From the NCBI GenBank assembly GCA_022777485.1, contig JALFGC010000045.1:1-39456 (forward strand): a stretch of DNA of 39,456 nucleotides, read 5' to 3'. The stretch is from Bacteroidales bacterium. GTDB taxonomy: Bacteria > Bacteroidota > Bacteroidia > Bacteroidales > Paludibacteraceae. This document shows positions 31,068 through 39,456 of this stretch, one piece after another. Within the stretch, counting starts at the first letter, position 1. Every line of letters begins with the position of its first letter. A program made the translations under genes and the position numbers. Under the pieces are notes generated by a model. That model had not been told where the DNA came from and searched no databases. It worked only from the letters and a program-made list of their open reading frames with translations.

Positions 31068-33011
31068 TTATGCTTTCTTGCTTGCTACGGTGAAGTAGAT
31101 AATCAGTGCAATGTAGGCGATGAGACCCACTATCGCTGCCCAGCCGCTGTTTGCCCATGCGGTGAGGTAGCACTCTGCGCCGCAGAACTTTATCACTGCG
31201 CTCACTACGCCCATCAGTGCACCGCCTGCGATGAAGCCGCTGGCAATCAGCGTACCCTTCTCGTTGCGTTTCGCTGCCAACGCCTCGGCTTGCTCACCGT
31301 CTTTCGCACGCTTCCGGCTGACGAACCACGAGATAGCGCCGCCTACCAAGAGCGGAGTGTTCAGGCTCAGAGGGATGAACATACCCAAGGCAAACGCCAG
31401 CACGGGCACACCCATGAAGTTGAGCACCAGCGCCAAGACCGCACCGGCGAGATAGAGCATCCAAGGCGCACCCTGTCCGCTCATCAGCGGCTCAATAACC
31501 GCTGCCATAGCGTTGGCTTGCGGGGCTACAAGCGCGTTCTCCCCCGTGAAACCGTAGGTCTTGTTCAGGATAATCATTACGCCGCCGACAGTGGCTGCCG
31601 ACACCAATGTGCCGAGGAACTTCCATGTCTCTTGTTTCTTCGGCGTAGTGCCTATCCAGTATCCAATCTTCAGGTCGGTAATGAAACCGCCTGCCATCGA
31701 CAACGCCGTGCATACCACGCCGCCTATCACCATCGCACCTACCATGCCGCTCTCGCCTTTCATGCCCACTGCCACGAAGATAACCGAGGCGATAATCAGC
31801 GTCATCAGCGTCATGCCGCTCACAGGGTTGCTGCCCACGATAGCAATCGCATTGGCTGCTACGGTGGTGAAGAGGAACGCTATCACCGTTACCACCAAGA
31901 AGGCTACCAATGCCTGCCAGAAATTATGCAACACACCTACCCAGAAGAATACCAGCGTGCAGAGCAATGCCACCGCAATCGCCAGCACCAAGAACTTCAT
32001 GCTCAGGTCGCGCTCCGTGCGTAGCGAGGCTTGTGCCACGGCTTTGCCCTTGCCGCCTAACTCTTTGCCTGCCAGACCTACGGCGGACTTTATCACGCCC
32101 CAACTCTTCACGATACCTATCATGCCCGCCATCGCGATAGCACCGATACCTATGTTGCGCCCGTACTGCGTGAACATCACCTGCGGGTCAACGGCTTCCA
32201 TACCGGGGACGCTGCCTAACAAAGGCAGCAACACCCACCATACGAAGAACGAACCCGCGCAAATCACCGCCGCGTACTTCAGCCCGATGATATAACCCAA
32301 GCCCAATACGGCAGCACTGGTGTTGATACTGAATACTAATTTGAACTTCGTCGCCAGCATCTCGCCCCATCCCATCATGCGGGTGCTGAGGCTCTCCGTC
32401 CATAACCCGAAGGTGGACACCACAAAGTCGTACAACCCGCCTATGCCGGCTGCCCAGATAAGGGGTTTGGCTTGACTGCCGCCCTGCTCACCCGACACCA
32501 GCACCTGCGTCGTGGCGGTCGCCTCGGGGAAAGGATACTCGCCATGCTTCTCTTGCACGAAGTACTTGCGGAACGGAATCAAGAACAAGATACCCAAGCA
32601 CCCGCCCAAGAGCGACGACATGAATATCTGCATGAAGTTCACCGTCATCCCGGGGTACTTCGCTTGCAGGATATAGAGCGCGGGCAGCGTGAAGATAGCA
32701 CCTGCCACTATCACGCCACTCGAAGCACCGATAGACTGAATCATTACATTCTCTCCCAGTGCGTTCTTGCGCTTGAGCGCAGACGACAAGCCTACGGCAA
32801 TGATGGCGATAGGAATAGCCGCCTCAAACACTTGCCCCACTTTCAGCCCGAGGTAAGCCGCTGCAGCGGAGAAGATAACCGCCATCAGCACACCCGTCAG
32901 CACGCTGTATGGCGTTACTTCGGGGTACTCCTGCCCGGGCTTGAGGATAGGTTCGTACTTCTCACCCTTCTTCAACGGGCGATTGGCGTTCTCTGGGAGA
33001 CGAGTTTGCAT
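31068..33011 (-). CDS. OPT-family oligopeptide transporter
   Basis: A 647-residue integral membrane protein with about 15 hydrophobic helices. The start reads RPLKKGEKYEPIL followed by PEVTPYSVLTGVLMAVIFSA and AAYLGLKVGQVFEAAIPIAI, the usual opening of the bacterial OPT family. A cytoplasmic loop with LAGKELGGKGKAVAQ sits near the middle. The family imports peptides or, in some members, metal chelates by proton symport; the substrate here is unknown. It lies between gpmI and fba on the same strand, an unexpected partner for glycolytic genes. Confidence 0.9.
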   Translation of the reverse strand: MQTRLPENANRPLKKGEKYEPILKPGQEYPEVTPYSVLTGVLMAVIFSAAAAYLGLKVGQVFEAAIPIAIIAVGLSSALKRKNALGENVMIQSIGASSGVIVAGAIFTLPALYILQAKYPGMTVNFMQIFMSSLLGGCLGILFLIPFRKYFVQEKHGEYPFPEATATTQVLVSGEQGGSQAKPLIWAAGIGGLYDFVVSTFGLWTESLSTRMMGWGEMLATKFKLVFSINTSAAVLGLGYIIGLKYAAVICAGSFFVWWVLLPLLGSVPGMEAVDPQVMFTQYGRNIGIGAIAMAGMIGIVKSWGVIKSAVGLAGKELGGKGKAVAQASLRTERDLSMKFLVLAIAVALLCTLVFFWVGVLHNFWQALVAFLVVTVIAFLFTTVAANAIAIVGSNPVSGMTLMTLIIASVIFVAVGMKGESGMVGAMVIGGVVCTALSMAGGFITDLKIGYWIGTTPKKQETWKFLGTLVSAATVGGVMIILNKTYGFTGENALVAPQANAMAAVIEPLMSGQGAPWMLYLAGAVLALVLNFMGVPVLAFALGMFIPLSLNTPLLVGGAISWFVSRKRAKDGEQAEALAAKRNEKGTLIASGFIAGGALMGVVSAVIKFCGAECYLTAWANSGWAAIVGLIAYIALIIYFTVASKKA

Positions 33012-33027
33012 AAGAGAATAAGTATTA

Positions 33028-33098
33028 GACCCTCTAAATCTCCCTTAAAGGGAGACTTTGGATCCTCCCCCTTTAAGGGGGAGATAGAGTGGGTCCTG
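33028..33098. repeat. Family C palindromic element between OPT and gpmI genes
   Basis: Two hairpins, CTCCCTTAAAGGGAG and CTCCCCCTTTAAGGGGGAG, sit between outward arms GACCCTCTAAAT and ATAGAGTGGGTCC. The first 33 bases occur exactly inside gldG (140-172, reversed). Confidence 0.85.
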
Positions 33099-33102
33099 GT
33101 TA

Positions 33103-34629
33103 TTAGTGAATCAAGTTATGTCCGGTCATCTCTGCGGGCTGCTGCAAGCCAAGGATATGGCAGAGCGAAGGAGCCACATCGGCAAGGATGCCATCCTCTA
33201 ATTGGGCGTCCGTATGTTCGCGGCTGACATAGACGAAAGGCACGGGGTTGAGCGAGTGCGCCGTGTTAGGAGTGCCATCGGCATTGATAGCATTGTCGCA
33301 GTTGCCGTGGTCAGCGATGATGATAATCTCGTAGTCGTTCTTGAGTGCGGTATTCACCACCTTGTCCACGCATACATCTATCGTCTCTACGGCTTTCACG
33401 ATAGCGTCGTACACGCCTGTGTGTCCTACCATGTCGCCGTTGGCGAAGTTGAGCGTGATATAGTCGTACTTCTGCGTGTCGAGGGCTTGGCACAGTGCTT
33501 CGGTAACCTCAGGGGCGGACATCTCCGGCTGCAAGTCGTAGGTCGCTACCTTCGGCGAAGGAATCAAGATACGCTCCTCTCCGGGGTACTCTGCCTCACG
33601 ACCGCCGTTAAAGAAGAAAGTAACATGCGCAAACTTCTCCGTCTCGGCAATACGCAGTTGCTTCATGCCGGCTTTCGATACGATCTCACCCATGGTGTTA
33701 TGCACGTTCTCTTTGGGGAACAGCACATGCAGCCCTTGGAATGATGAGTCGTAGGGCGTCATGCAGTAGTAGTGCAGGTTGGGAATGGTGTGCATGCCTT
33801 GCTCGGGCATGTCCTGCTGGGTGAGTACAATAGTGATTTCCTTCGCGCGGTCGTTGCGGTAGTTGAAGAAGATAACGATGTCGCCTTCCTCAATGGTAGC
33901 CAACGGTTTGCCGTTGCGCACATGTACGATAGGCTTCACGAACTCGTCGGTAACGCCTGCGTCGTAGGATGCCTGCATCGCCTCGTGCATATCCTCGAAG
34001 GCTGCGCCTTGTCCGTGCACCAAGCAGTCGTAGGCTACCTTCACACGCTCCCAGCGCTTGTCGCGGTCCATCACATAGAAACGCCCTTGGATAGACGCAA
34101 TCTCGCCGCAGGTCTCTTGCAAGTGTGCAGAGAGTTGGTCAATAAAGCCGATACCCGACTTCGGGTCGGTATCGCGACCGTCCATGAAGCAGTGCACAAA
34201 GGTGCGTCCGTCCAGACCGTACTCCTTGGCAATAGAGGTCAGGTAGAAGAGGTGCTCAAGGGAAGAGTGCACACCGCCGTTGGAAGTCAAGCCCATGATG
34301 TGCAGTTTCTTACCCGTCTCTTTGGCAGTAGTGAAGGCGCTTACTATCTCGGGATTCTGTTTGATAGAGCCGTCTTTGCAGGCACGGTTAATCTTCACAA
34401 GGTCTTGATATACCACTCTGCCGGCACCGATATTCAGGTGCCCCACCTCCGAGTTGCCCATCTGTCCGTCAGGCAGTCCTACATTCTCGCCGCTGGCTTG
34501 CAACTGGCTGTGAGGGTATTTGGCTAACAAAGCGTCCCAATGGGGAGTCGGCGTACTAAAAATGGCATCGGCTTTGGAGTGGTTGCCCAAGCCCCAGCCG
34601 TCTAAAATCATCAATAATGCTTTTTTCAT
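33103..34629 (-). CDS. gpmI: 2,3-bisphosphoglycerate-independent phosphoglycerate mutase
   Basis: A 508-residue two-domain metalloenzyme of glycolysis interconverting 3- and 2-phosphoglycerate. First metal ligand Asp10 (ILDGWG), nucleophile Ser60 ([10 protein letters not shown]), [12 protein letters not shown] in the transferase domain, and late ligands in [12 protein letters not shown] and IADHGNCD are all present. Length is normal. It is transcribed from its own promoter (34665-34696) and is probably the first gene of a run with OPT and fba. Confidence 0.97.
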   Translation of the reverse strand: MKKALLMILDGWGLGNHSKADAIFSTPTPHWDALLAKYPHSQLQASGENVGLPDGQMGNSEVGHLNIGAGRVVYQDLVKINRACKDGSIKQNPEIVSAFTTAKETGKKLHIMGLTSNGGVHSSLEHLFYLTSIAKEYGLDGRTFVHCFMDGRDTDPKSGIGFIDQLSAHLQETCGEIASIQGRFYVMDRDKRWERVKVAYDCLVHGQGAAFEDMHEAMQASYDAGVTDEFVKPIVHVRNGKPLATIEEGDIVIFFNYRNDRAKEITIVLTQQDMPEQGMHTIPNLHYYCMTPYDSSFQGLHVLFPKENVHNTMGEIVSKAGMKQLRIAETEKFAHVTFFFNGGREAEYPGEERILIPSPKVATYDLQPEMSAPEVTEALCQALDTQKYDYITLNFANGDMVGHTGVYDAIVKAVETIDVCVDKVVNTALKNDYEIIIIADHGNCDNAINADGTPNTAHSLNPVPFVYVSREHTDAQLEDGILADVAPSLCHILGLQQPAEMTGHNLIH

Positions 34630-34664
34630 ATCTGTGATATCTGTTTATTTGTTCAATTCGACCG

Positions 34665-34696
34665 CAAAGTTACTGCTTTTTTAGCAAATATGCAAG
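34665..34696 (-). promoter_or_regulatory. Promoter of gpmI
   Basis: CTTG (34696-34693), a 20-base spacer with an A-tract and GCAG, then TAACTTTG (34672-34665), 36 bases before the start codon. Confidence 0.85.
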
Positions 34697-34738
34697 AATT
34701 GTTTGCAAACTGCAAAGTGTAGTATGCAAAATTAGAAC

Positions 34739-34786
34739 GCTTCGCTGAACGACCGCTTCGCTATCCGACCGCTTCGCTGAACGACT
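34739..34786. repeat. Tandem repeat, 3 units of 16 bp
   Basis: Units GCTTCGCTGAACGACC, GCTTCGCTATCCGACC, GCTTCGCTGAACGACT. A related inverted stretch (AGCGAACGAAGTGAGCGGTC) follows at about 34818-34837. Confidence 0.85.
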
Positions 34787-34817
34787 TAATTACTATCCGA
34801 TTGTATATCAGTCTGAC

Positions 34818-34884
34818 AGCGAACGAAGTGAGCGGTCTTTTGTCTTTCAGCGCTTTAGCGCGGTCGTTCAGTCGCAAGACGGTC
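34818..34884. repeat. Hairpin cluster overlapping the end of rfbB
   Basis: Contains GCGCTTTAGCGC (34850-34861) and repeated CGGTC...TCTTTCAG modules. The rfbB stop (34868-34870) and its last codons (RPSCD) lie within the tract. It is similar in style to the cluster at 449-575. Confidence 0.6.
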
Positions 34885-36010
34885 TTTCAGCGTACATGTC
34901 CTCGTAGTATTTCTCATACTCGCCGGAAGTGATGTTGTCCATCCATGCTTGGTTGTCGAGATACCAACGTACAGTCTTCTCTATGCCTTCCTCAAACTGC
35001 AGCGAGGGCTCCCAACCGAGTTCGGCTTGCAGTTTGCGCGAGTCGATAGCGTAGCGCAGGTCGTGTCCCGCACGGTCGGTTACATAGGTGATGAGGTCCA
35101 TATCTTCTCCCTCTTGGCGCCCTAAGAGGCGGTCAACGGTATTGATTACCACCTTGATGATGTCGATATTCTTCCACTCATTGAATCCACCGATGTTGTA
35201 TGTCTCAGCGATAGTGCCCTTATGGAAGATAAGGTCTATGGCGCGGGCGTGGTCTTCTACATAGAGCCAGTCGCGCACGTTCTCACCTTTGCCGTAGACA
35301 GGCAAGGGCTTGCGGTGGCGGATGTTGTTGATAAACAGCGGTATCAACTTCTCAGGGAACTGGTATGGACCGTAGTTGTTCGAGCAGTTGGTAACGATAG
35401 TAGGCATGCCGTAGGTGTCGTGGAACGCCCGCACGAAGTGGTCAGACGACGCTTTCGAAGCAGAGTACGGCGAGTGAGGATTGTACTTCGTGGTCTCTAA
35501 GAAGAACTCCTCTCCATACGCCTCGTGGTGTGCGGAGGAGGCTTTGGTGGTGAACGGCGGTGTAACGCCTTCGGGATGTGTCAGTTCCAGTGCGCCATAC
35601 ACCTCGTCGGTGGAGATATGGTAGAAGCGTTTACCTTCGTACTTCTCCGGTAGCGACTCCCAGTAGAGTTTGGCAGCCTGCAACATAGAGAGCGTACCCA
35701 GCACGTTGGTGCGTGCAAAGGTGAAGGGGTCTTTGATGGAGCGGTCCACATGGCTCTCGGCAGCAAGGTGGATAACGCCCGTAACGTGCTCTTCTTGCAT
35801 CAGGGCATAGATAGTGTCGAAATCGCAGATGTCCGCTTTCACAAAGCGGTAGTTAGGCTTATCCTCAATGTCTTTGAGGTTCGCCAAGTTACCTGCGTAA
35901 GTCAACTTATCCACATTGATGATTCGGTACTCAGGATATTTGTTCACAAATAGCCTAACAACATGGCTGCCTATAAAGCCGGCGCCACCGGTGATAATGA
36001 TTGAGGTCAT
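34868..36010 (-). CDS. rfbB: dTDP-glucose 4,6-dehydratase
   Basis: A 380-residue extended SDR enzyme making dTDP-4-keto-6-deoxyglucose for rhamnose and other surface sugars. The NAD motif GGAGFIGSH is at 8-16. Catalytic features are STDEVYG and the YSASKASSDHF Tyr/Lys pair; VTNCSNNYGPYQFPEKLIPLFI is the family signature. The start is ATG 36010, overlapping the birA stop as ATGA; the frame stays open for another 114 codons upstream, but this is antisense-like noise inside birA. The C-terminal tail is repeat-encoded. The usual rfbA/C/D partners are not in view. Confidence 0.95.
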   Translation of the reverse strand: MTSIIITGGAGFIGSHVVRLFVNKYPEYRIINVDKLTYAGNLANLKDIEDKPNYRFVKADICDFDTIYALMQEEHVTGVIHLAAESHVDRSIKDPFTFARTNVLGTLSMLQAAKLYWESLPEKYEGKRFYHISTDEVYGALELTHPEGVTPPFTTKASSAHHEAYGEEFFLETTKYNPHSPYSASKASSDHFVRAFHDTYGMPTIVTNCSNNYGPYQFPEKLIPLFINNIRHRKPLPVYGKGENVRDWLYVEDHARAIDLIFHKGTIAETYNIGGFNEWKNIDIIKVVINTVDRLLGRQEGEDMDLITYVTDRAGHDLRYAIDSRKLQAELGWEPSLQFEEGIEKTVRWYLDNQAWMDNITSGEYEKYYEDMYAERPSCD

Positions 36011-36771
36011 AATATATATCTTATTTCTTTGAAGTGATATATTTTTGTTTCGTTGTTTTCTCTTTTCAAGATTAGTTCGCCCTGCTCGGTTATTCCCTCT
36101 ATCCTTGCGAGGAAACCGCCGTCTGTCGTTTGGGCGTTCATGGTGGGGGTGAGGGATACTTCGCGCTCTACGAAACGCCACCATCCCTCGCGGCGGTAGA
36201 GGTGCTGCATATAGGCTGAGCGCCACTCGCTCTGCGGTCGCTGCAACCATGCCTCTAAAAGCGTCATGTATCGCGTGAGCACTTGCTCGGGTGAGTAGTC
36301 TTGCCCTGTAATCAACCGCATGGAGACGGGGTTTGGTGCATTGCCTATCCACTGCTCTTGGTTGATGTTCAACCCTATGCCGATGATAGAATAGGCTATG
36401 CCGCTGCCTGAAAGGGTGTTCTCAATGAGCATGCCTGCGAGTTTCTTGTCGCCCCAATAGAGGTCGTTGGGCCACTTGATGGTCAGCCCCTCTTTCCCTA
36501 TCGCCTCTGCCACAGTGTCCCACAATGCCACTGCCGCCAGCATGGAAATCAAGAACTGCTTCTCCACGGGTACCGGCGGTTGCCGAAGCAGGAGCGAGAA
36601 CAACAAGTTCTTCCCTTGTTCGCTTTCCCATCCGTTGCCTGCCTGCCCGCGCCCTGCTGTCTGAAAGCCAGTCCATACTACGGGAATGCGCTCCTCGCCC
36701 AACCACGCCGCCTCCTCAGCCACGGCGGCTTTCAGCCAATTGTTGGTACTATCTACCTCCTCTACATACAT
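36007..36771 (-). CDS. birA: Biotin--[acetyl-CoA-carboxylase] ligase
   Basis: A 254-residue class I biotin protein ligase, with no N-terminal DNA-binding domain, that attaches biotin to carboxyl carrier proteins. Key motifs are EVDSTNNWLK, the biotinyl-adenylate loop GRGQAGNGW, LLFSLLL, KWPNDLYW and KLAGMLIE, then GIGLNIN. The C-terminal SH3-like domain ends GITEQGELILK. It lies 12 bases after dacB and overlaps rfbB by 4 bases, so the three genes form one transcription unit. Confidence 0.95.
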   Translation of the reverse strand: MYVEEVDSTNNWLKAAVAEEAAWLGEERIPVVWTGFQTAGRGQAGNGWESEQGKNLLFSLLLRQPPVPVEKQFLISMLAAVALWDTVAEAIGKEGLTIKWPNDLYWGDKKLAGMLIENTLSGSGIAYSIIGIGLNINQEQWIGNAPNPVSMRLITGQDYSPEQVLTRYMTLLEAWLQRPQSEWRSAYMQHLYRREGWWRFVEREVSLTPTMNAQTTDGGFLARIEGITEQGELILKRENNETKIYHFKEIRYIL

Positions 36772-36783
36772 AACGCTTATCGT

Positions 36784-38187
36784 TTATAAATACAGCAGGT
36801 ATCGTTCTATGATGGTTTGTATCTTCTTGGCTTTGCAGGGGGCGCTGTTGACGAGTATGGCGAACACCCATCGCTCGCCGTTGGGGCGGTTGATGTAGCC
36901 TGCGTAGTTCTTCGTGCCTGCTATGGTGCCGCTCTTCGCCTGTACGCGCCCTTGCAGCGAGGTGCCAGCGAGCAGGCTTCGGAGTGTCCCGCTCTCGCCG
37001 CTCACCGGTAGCGAGGCAAGCCATACCTCTCGGTTCTTGCTGCCGTCCATATAGGTGAGCAACTGCACGAGTGTTGCTGCGCTGATGGCATCTTGCGGTG
37101 CCAATCCGCAACCGTCTTTGATGAGTGCGTTGCCTATGTCCACGCCGCGCCGTTTCCAAAAGTCGCGTACCACCTCGCAGGCGTTGTGTATCGTGCCCGG
37201 CTTGCCGTAGTTGAGCCCAAGGTAGCGGAAGAGTGCTTCGGCGAATAGGTTGTTGCTGTGGATGTTGCACTCCGCTATCAGCACCCCTAATGAGTCGGAC
37301 TTATGCTCGTAGAGCACACGCCTCTCAGGCAGCAAGGGGTTGTAGTCCGCTATGTAGGTTGCGGGCTCGGTAACGGTAATCCCCCGTGCGCTCAACTCCC
37401 GCAACAAGTGTTGCGCCAGTAGCAGTCCCGGATTCGGCATGTCGCTCCGCACGCCAAACACCCCGAGGTTGGAAGGGATAGAGCCCGTCAGGTAGCGCTC
37501 CTTGCTGTATGGCAACCCGTGCACAAACGCGCCGTCGTAGGTTATCTGCGTGCAGCGGATGTGGTTGATGATTTGTAGGTCAGGGTAGTACGGTTCTGTG
37601 CGTGTTACCTCTGCCACACTGCCCACCTCGCCGCTTTTGAGTACGATATTCAGGCTGTTGCCTAAGTAGTTGATACCGAAGACCCCAGGTGCGTAGTAGT
37701 TGCCCGCGTCTTCCCATAACCATGAGGGATTCGTGGCGTCTCCGTCCAGCAGCGTCATGTCGGCTACTACGCTACCTTCAATCCTGCGTATGCCTGCGTC
37801 CGCAATGGCTTTCGCCCATTTCGAAAGGAAAGCAGTCGTAGTGTTTGGCACTGAACCGTTGCCGCGTCCCCTGCCTAACAGTAACCCTAACGAAGGATCG
37901 CACGAACCCTTGATATACAGATTCCCTTTCAGCACCCCATTCTCTATTGGTGCGGAGGTCTCCAAGGTGGTAACAAAGCGGAAATCCGCACCAAGCAACT
38001 CCAATGCCGCCCCTGTGGTTAGCAGTTTCATCACCGATGCAGGGGGCACCACATTCTCTTCCCGATAACTATCTATCGTCTCCTGTGTATCGATATTCCG
38101 CACCAGCACGCTGATGTTCGCCTGTTCCGTCAGCGGGTTCTCTAATAGCACGCCTATCGACAGCAATATACTCAATAATAAATGCAC
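36784..38187 (-). CDS. dacB: D-alanyl-D-alanine carboxypeptidase/endopeptidase (PBP4, peptidase S13)
   Basis: A 467-residue periplasmic penicillin-binding protein that trims or cleaves peptidoglycan cross-links. The active-site SxxK is S51-V-M-K54 (VPPASVMKLLT), the SxN motif appears as HSNNLF, and the KTG box reads AKSGTIAGT. The N-terminal hydrophobic stretch (HLLLSILLSIGVLL) fits a signal peptide. The start appears to be GTG at 38187, with no ATG nearby. The promoter is at 38250-38281. It is first in the dacB-birA-rfbB run. Confidence 0.93.
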   Translation of the reverse strand: MHLLLSILLSIGVLLENPLTEQANISVLVRNIDTQETIDSYREENVVPPASVMKLLTTGAALELLGADFRFVTTLETSAPIENGVLKGNLYIKGSCDPSLGLLLGRGRGNGSVPNTTTAFLSKWAKAIADAGIRRIEGSVVADMTLLDGDATNPSWLWEDAGNYYAPGVFGINYLGNSLNIVLKSGEVGSVAEVTRTEPYYPDLQIINHIRCTQITYDGAFVHGLPYSKERYLTGSIPSNLGVFGVRSDMPNPGLLLAQHLLRELSARGITVTEPATYIADYNPLLPERRVLYEHKSDSLGVLIAECNIHSNNLFAEALFRYLGLNYGKPGTIHNACEVVRDFWKRRGVDIGNALIKDGCGLAPQDAISAATLVQLLTYMDGSKNREVWLASLPVSGESGTLRSLLAGTSLQGRVQAKSGTIAGTKNYAGYINRPNGERWVFAILVNSAPCKAKKIQTIIERYLLYL

Positions 38188-38249
38188 AATCTTGTATCCT
38201 TACTTTCTTTCGTTTACTATCTTCCAAAAAGGGTTGTTTATTCAGTGCG

Positions 38250-38281
38250 CAAAGTTACTGCTTTTTTTTGGAATATGCAAA
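38250..38281 (-). promoter_or_regulatory. Promoter of dacB-birA-rfbB
   Basis: TTTG (38281-38278), a 20-base spacer with a long A-tract and GCAG, then TAACTTTG (38257-38250). Confidence 0.85.
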
Positions 38282-38326
38282 TTTATCTTTACTTTTGTCA
38301 AAACAGCCCCAAACGAATCCCTTTCT

Positions 38327-38378
38327 CATGCAAGAAAAGAGACAGCCTCTGCCGTCTCTTTTCTGCATGCAATCTTTC
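38327..38378 (-). terminator. Hairpin terminator after the M16 peptidase gene
   Basis: Long arms CATGCAAGAAAAGAGAC / GTCTCTTTTCTGCATG pair with one mismatch around a 10-base loop. The T-rich part lies within the stem, so it is a less canonical terminator. Confidence 0.65.
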
Positions 38379-38397
38379 GCTTGTCGTGCTTGTCCTC

Positions 38398-39456
38398 TTA
38401 TTCCGGCAGCATGACTACCTCAAGGATGTTGCCCGAAGCGGTGAGTCGTTGGAGCATTTGCTGAACGGTCTCTGCGGTGATAGCCCGCACAGCGGGCTCG
38501 TAGTCGGTTAGGTAGTTGATACCACGCAGATAGTAGCGCGGCAGGATAGTTCCGTCCCAGTAGCCATTCTTCTCTAAGTTCTCCTCATAGTCTTTGAGCA
38601 TGGACTCTTTGGACTTGTGCAAGTCGTCTGCCAAGGGTCCGTCTTTGAGGATAGTCTGCACCTCCTCGTGAATCACCTGCATGAGTCGCTCCTGCTTCTC
38701 GGGGTCGGTGTCGAAGAGCATGTAGAGTTGCGCCTCGTGGTCGGGGGTACTGCTGATATAGCCTCCAACGCCCACACCGTATGAGCCTCCTTCCCGCTCG
38801 CGGATTGACTCCAAGTAACGGATGTCCAGTACGCGCCCGATGGTGTTCATATTCAGGTTGTTCGCCAATGTGTAGGGGATGTCGTAGGAGGTATATTGGA
38901 TATAGTTGGAGCCGGTGCGCGTCTGCATGGGGCGCGTGAAATAGTTCTTCTGCACTCCCTTAGGTGCACGCACCCCATTGTCTTCCGCCGTCTCGCGCTG
39001 CTTGGTCGTCTTCATGCCGCCCAACCATGTGCATACCATTTTCTGGAAGGCTTTATCCTCTGGGTCAATGTTCCCCGTAAAGGTGAAGAGGAAGTCGGCA
39101 GGGTTGGCAAAGCGTGCGCGATAGATATCGAGTGCTTTATCCAAGTTCACCTTTGCGAGCGTCTCGTTGTTCCATACCATGGTGCGCGGCGAGTAGTTGC
39201 TTGCCATGATATTGATGGAGTCGTACCAGATAGACTTGGGGTTCTGCTCTTTGTTCTTCAGTTGGGTCTCCATGAGGCTGATGAGCATGGCGTAGGCGTC
39301 TTCATCTCGGCGAGGGGCTGTGAAATGGAGGTAGCAGAGTTGGAGCATGGTCTCGAGGTCTTTCACGGTGGAGGAGCCGTCCATACTCTCGGTGGTGCCG
39401 CCGATGGAGGGGCTCATAGACACGCGCTTGCCTGTGAGGGCTTTCTGCAGAGATCG
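38398..39456 (-). CDS. M16-family zinc peptidase, C-terminal part (cut by window edge)
   Basis: About 352 residues, open through the right edge of the window; the reading frame continues upstream of the GTG at 39423 as SLQKALTGKRVSMSPSIG. The sequence matches the inactive C-terminal half of long M16 peptidases (PqqL/pitrilysin-like): MSPSIGGTTESMDGSSTVKDLETMLQL, then LFTFTGNIDPE, RTGSNYIQYTSYDIPY and REREGGSYGVGVGGYIS, the R-Y pair that completes the active site of the other half. The HxxEH zinc site would be in the missing N-terminal half. Periplasmic location is likely but not visible here. Confidence 0.88.
   Translation of the reverse strand, partial: RSLQKALTGKRVSMSPSIGGTTESMDGSSTVKDLETMLQLCYLHFTAPRRDEDAYAMLISLMETQLKNKEQNPKSIWYDSINIMASNYSPRTMVWNNETLAKVNLDKALDIYRARFANPADFLFTFTGNIDPEDKAFQKMVCTWLGGMKTTKQRETAEDNGVRAPKGVQKNYFTRPMQTRTGSNYIQYTSYDIPYTLANNLNMNTIGRVLDIRYLESIREREGGSYGVGVGGYISSTPDHEAQLYMLFDTDPEKQERLMQVIHEEVQTILKDGPLADDLHKSKESMLKDYEENLEKNGYWDGTILPRYYLRGINYLTDYEPAVRAITAETVQQMLQRLTASGNILEVVMLPE

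Noticed and set aside
36011..36352. N-terminal extension of rfbB by 114 codons
   Set aside because: The extension lies wholly inside birA in another frame; the NAD-binding motif is 7 residues after ATG 36010, as expected for a true start.

Overview
The window looks like the chromosome of a member of the Bacteroidales (phylum Bacteroidota) with roughly 50% GC. Three things point there. Twelve promoters match the Bacteroidota primary-sigma pattern (TTTG, then TAnnTTTG), all with a 20-base spacer. The gene content is typical of the order: GldG, class II aldolase, succinate/acetyl-CoA transferase, fused SpmA/SpmB, an HD-lpxD-lpxC-lpxA cluster and a DUF5715-like lipoprotein. Short interspersed palindromes are dense. 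A genus cannot be named from sequence alone.

Layout, left to right. Positions 1-2315 hold the start of gldG and a two-domain parvulin chaperone (both minus). 2904-3533 is a small outer-membrane protein (plus). 3691-8569 holds a CPA2 antiporter and uvrA (minus). 9009-11980 is a plus-strand run: malate dehydrogenase, a short-chain dehydrogenase and an LD-carboxypeptidase. 11941-39456 is entirely minus strand: DUF975 protein, ybeY, SpmAB, a large repetitive secreted protein, glnS, lpxA, lpxC, lpxD, an HD phosphohydrolase, an outer-membrane protein led by tRNA-Leu(UAA), an M15/DUF5715-like lipoprotein, cysS, nagB, an acetyl-CoA hydrolase/transferase, a gpmI-OPT-fba run, a dacB-birA-rfbB run, and the C-terminal half of an M16 peptidase cut by the window edge.

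Most genes are housekeeping: envelope and lipid A synthesis, outer-membrane protein folding, peptidoglycan turnover, glycolysis, fermentation end steps, tRNA charging and DNA repair. No prophage, insertion sequence, CRISPR array, restriction or toxin system was found.

The unusual content lies between genes and, in places, inside them. First, tandem arrays with an exact 11-bp period occur at five intergenic sites. Two of them (2715-2747 and 8789-8854) share the same unit, the same downstream block and nearly the same distance to a plus-strand promoter. Second, several families of short palindromic elements are scattered through the window. Copies sit in frame inside uvrA (twice), the LD-carboxypeptidase gene (twice) and gldG, and many other copies form the last codons of genes. 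Third, LpxC lacks the FabZ domain normally fused to it in this phylum. Fourth, an orphan promoter followed by a terminator at 2428-2601 suggests a small RNA or a 24-codon gene.
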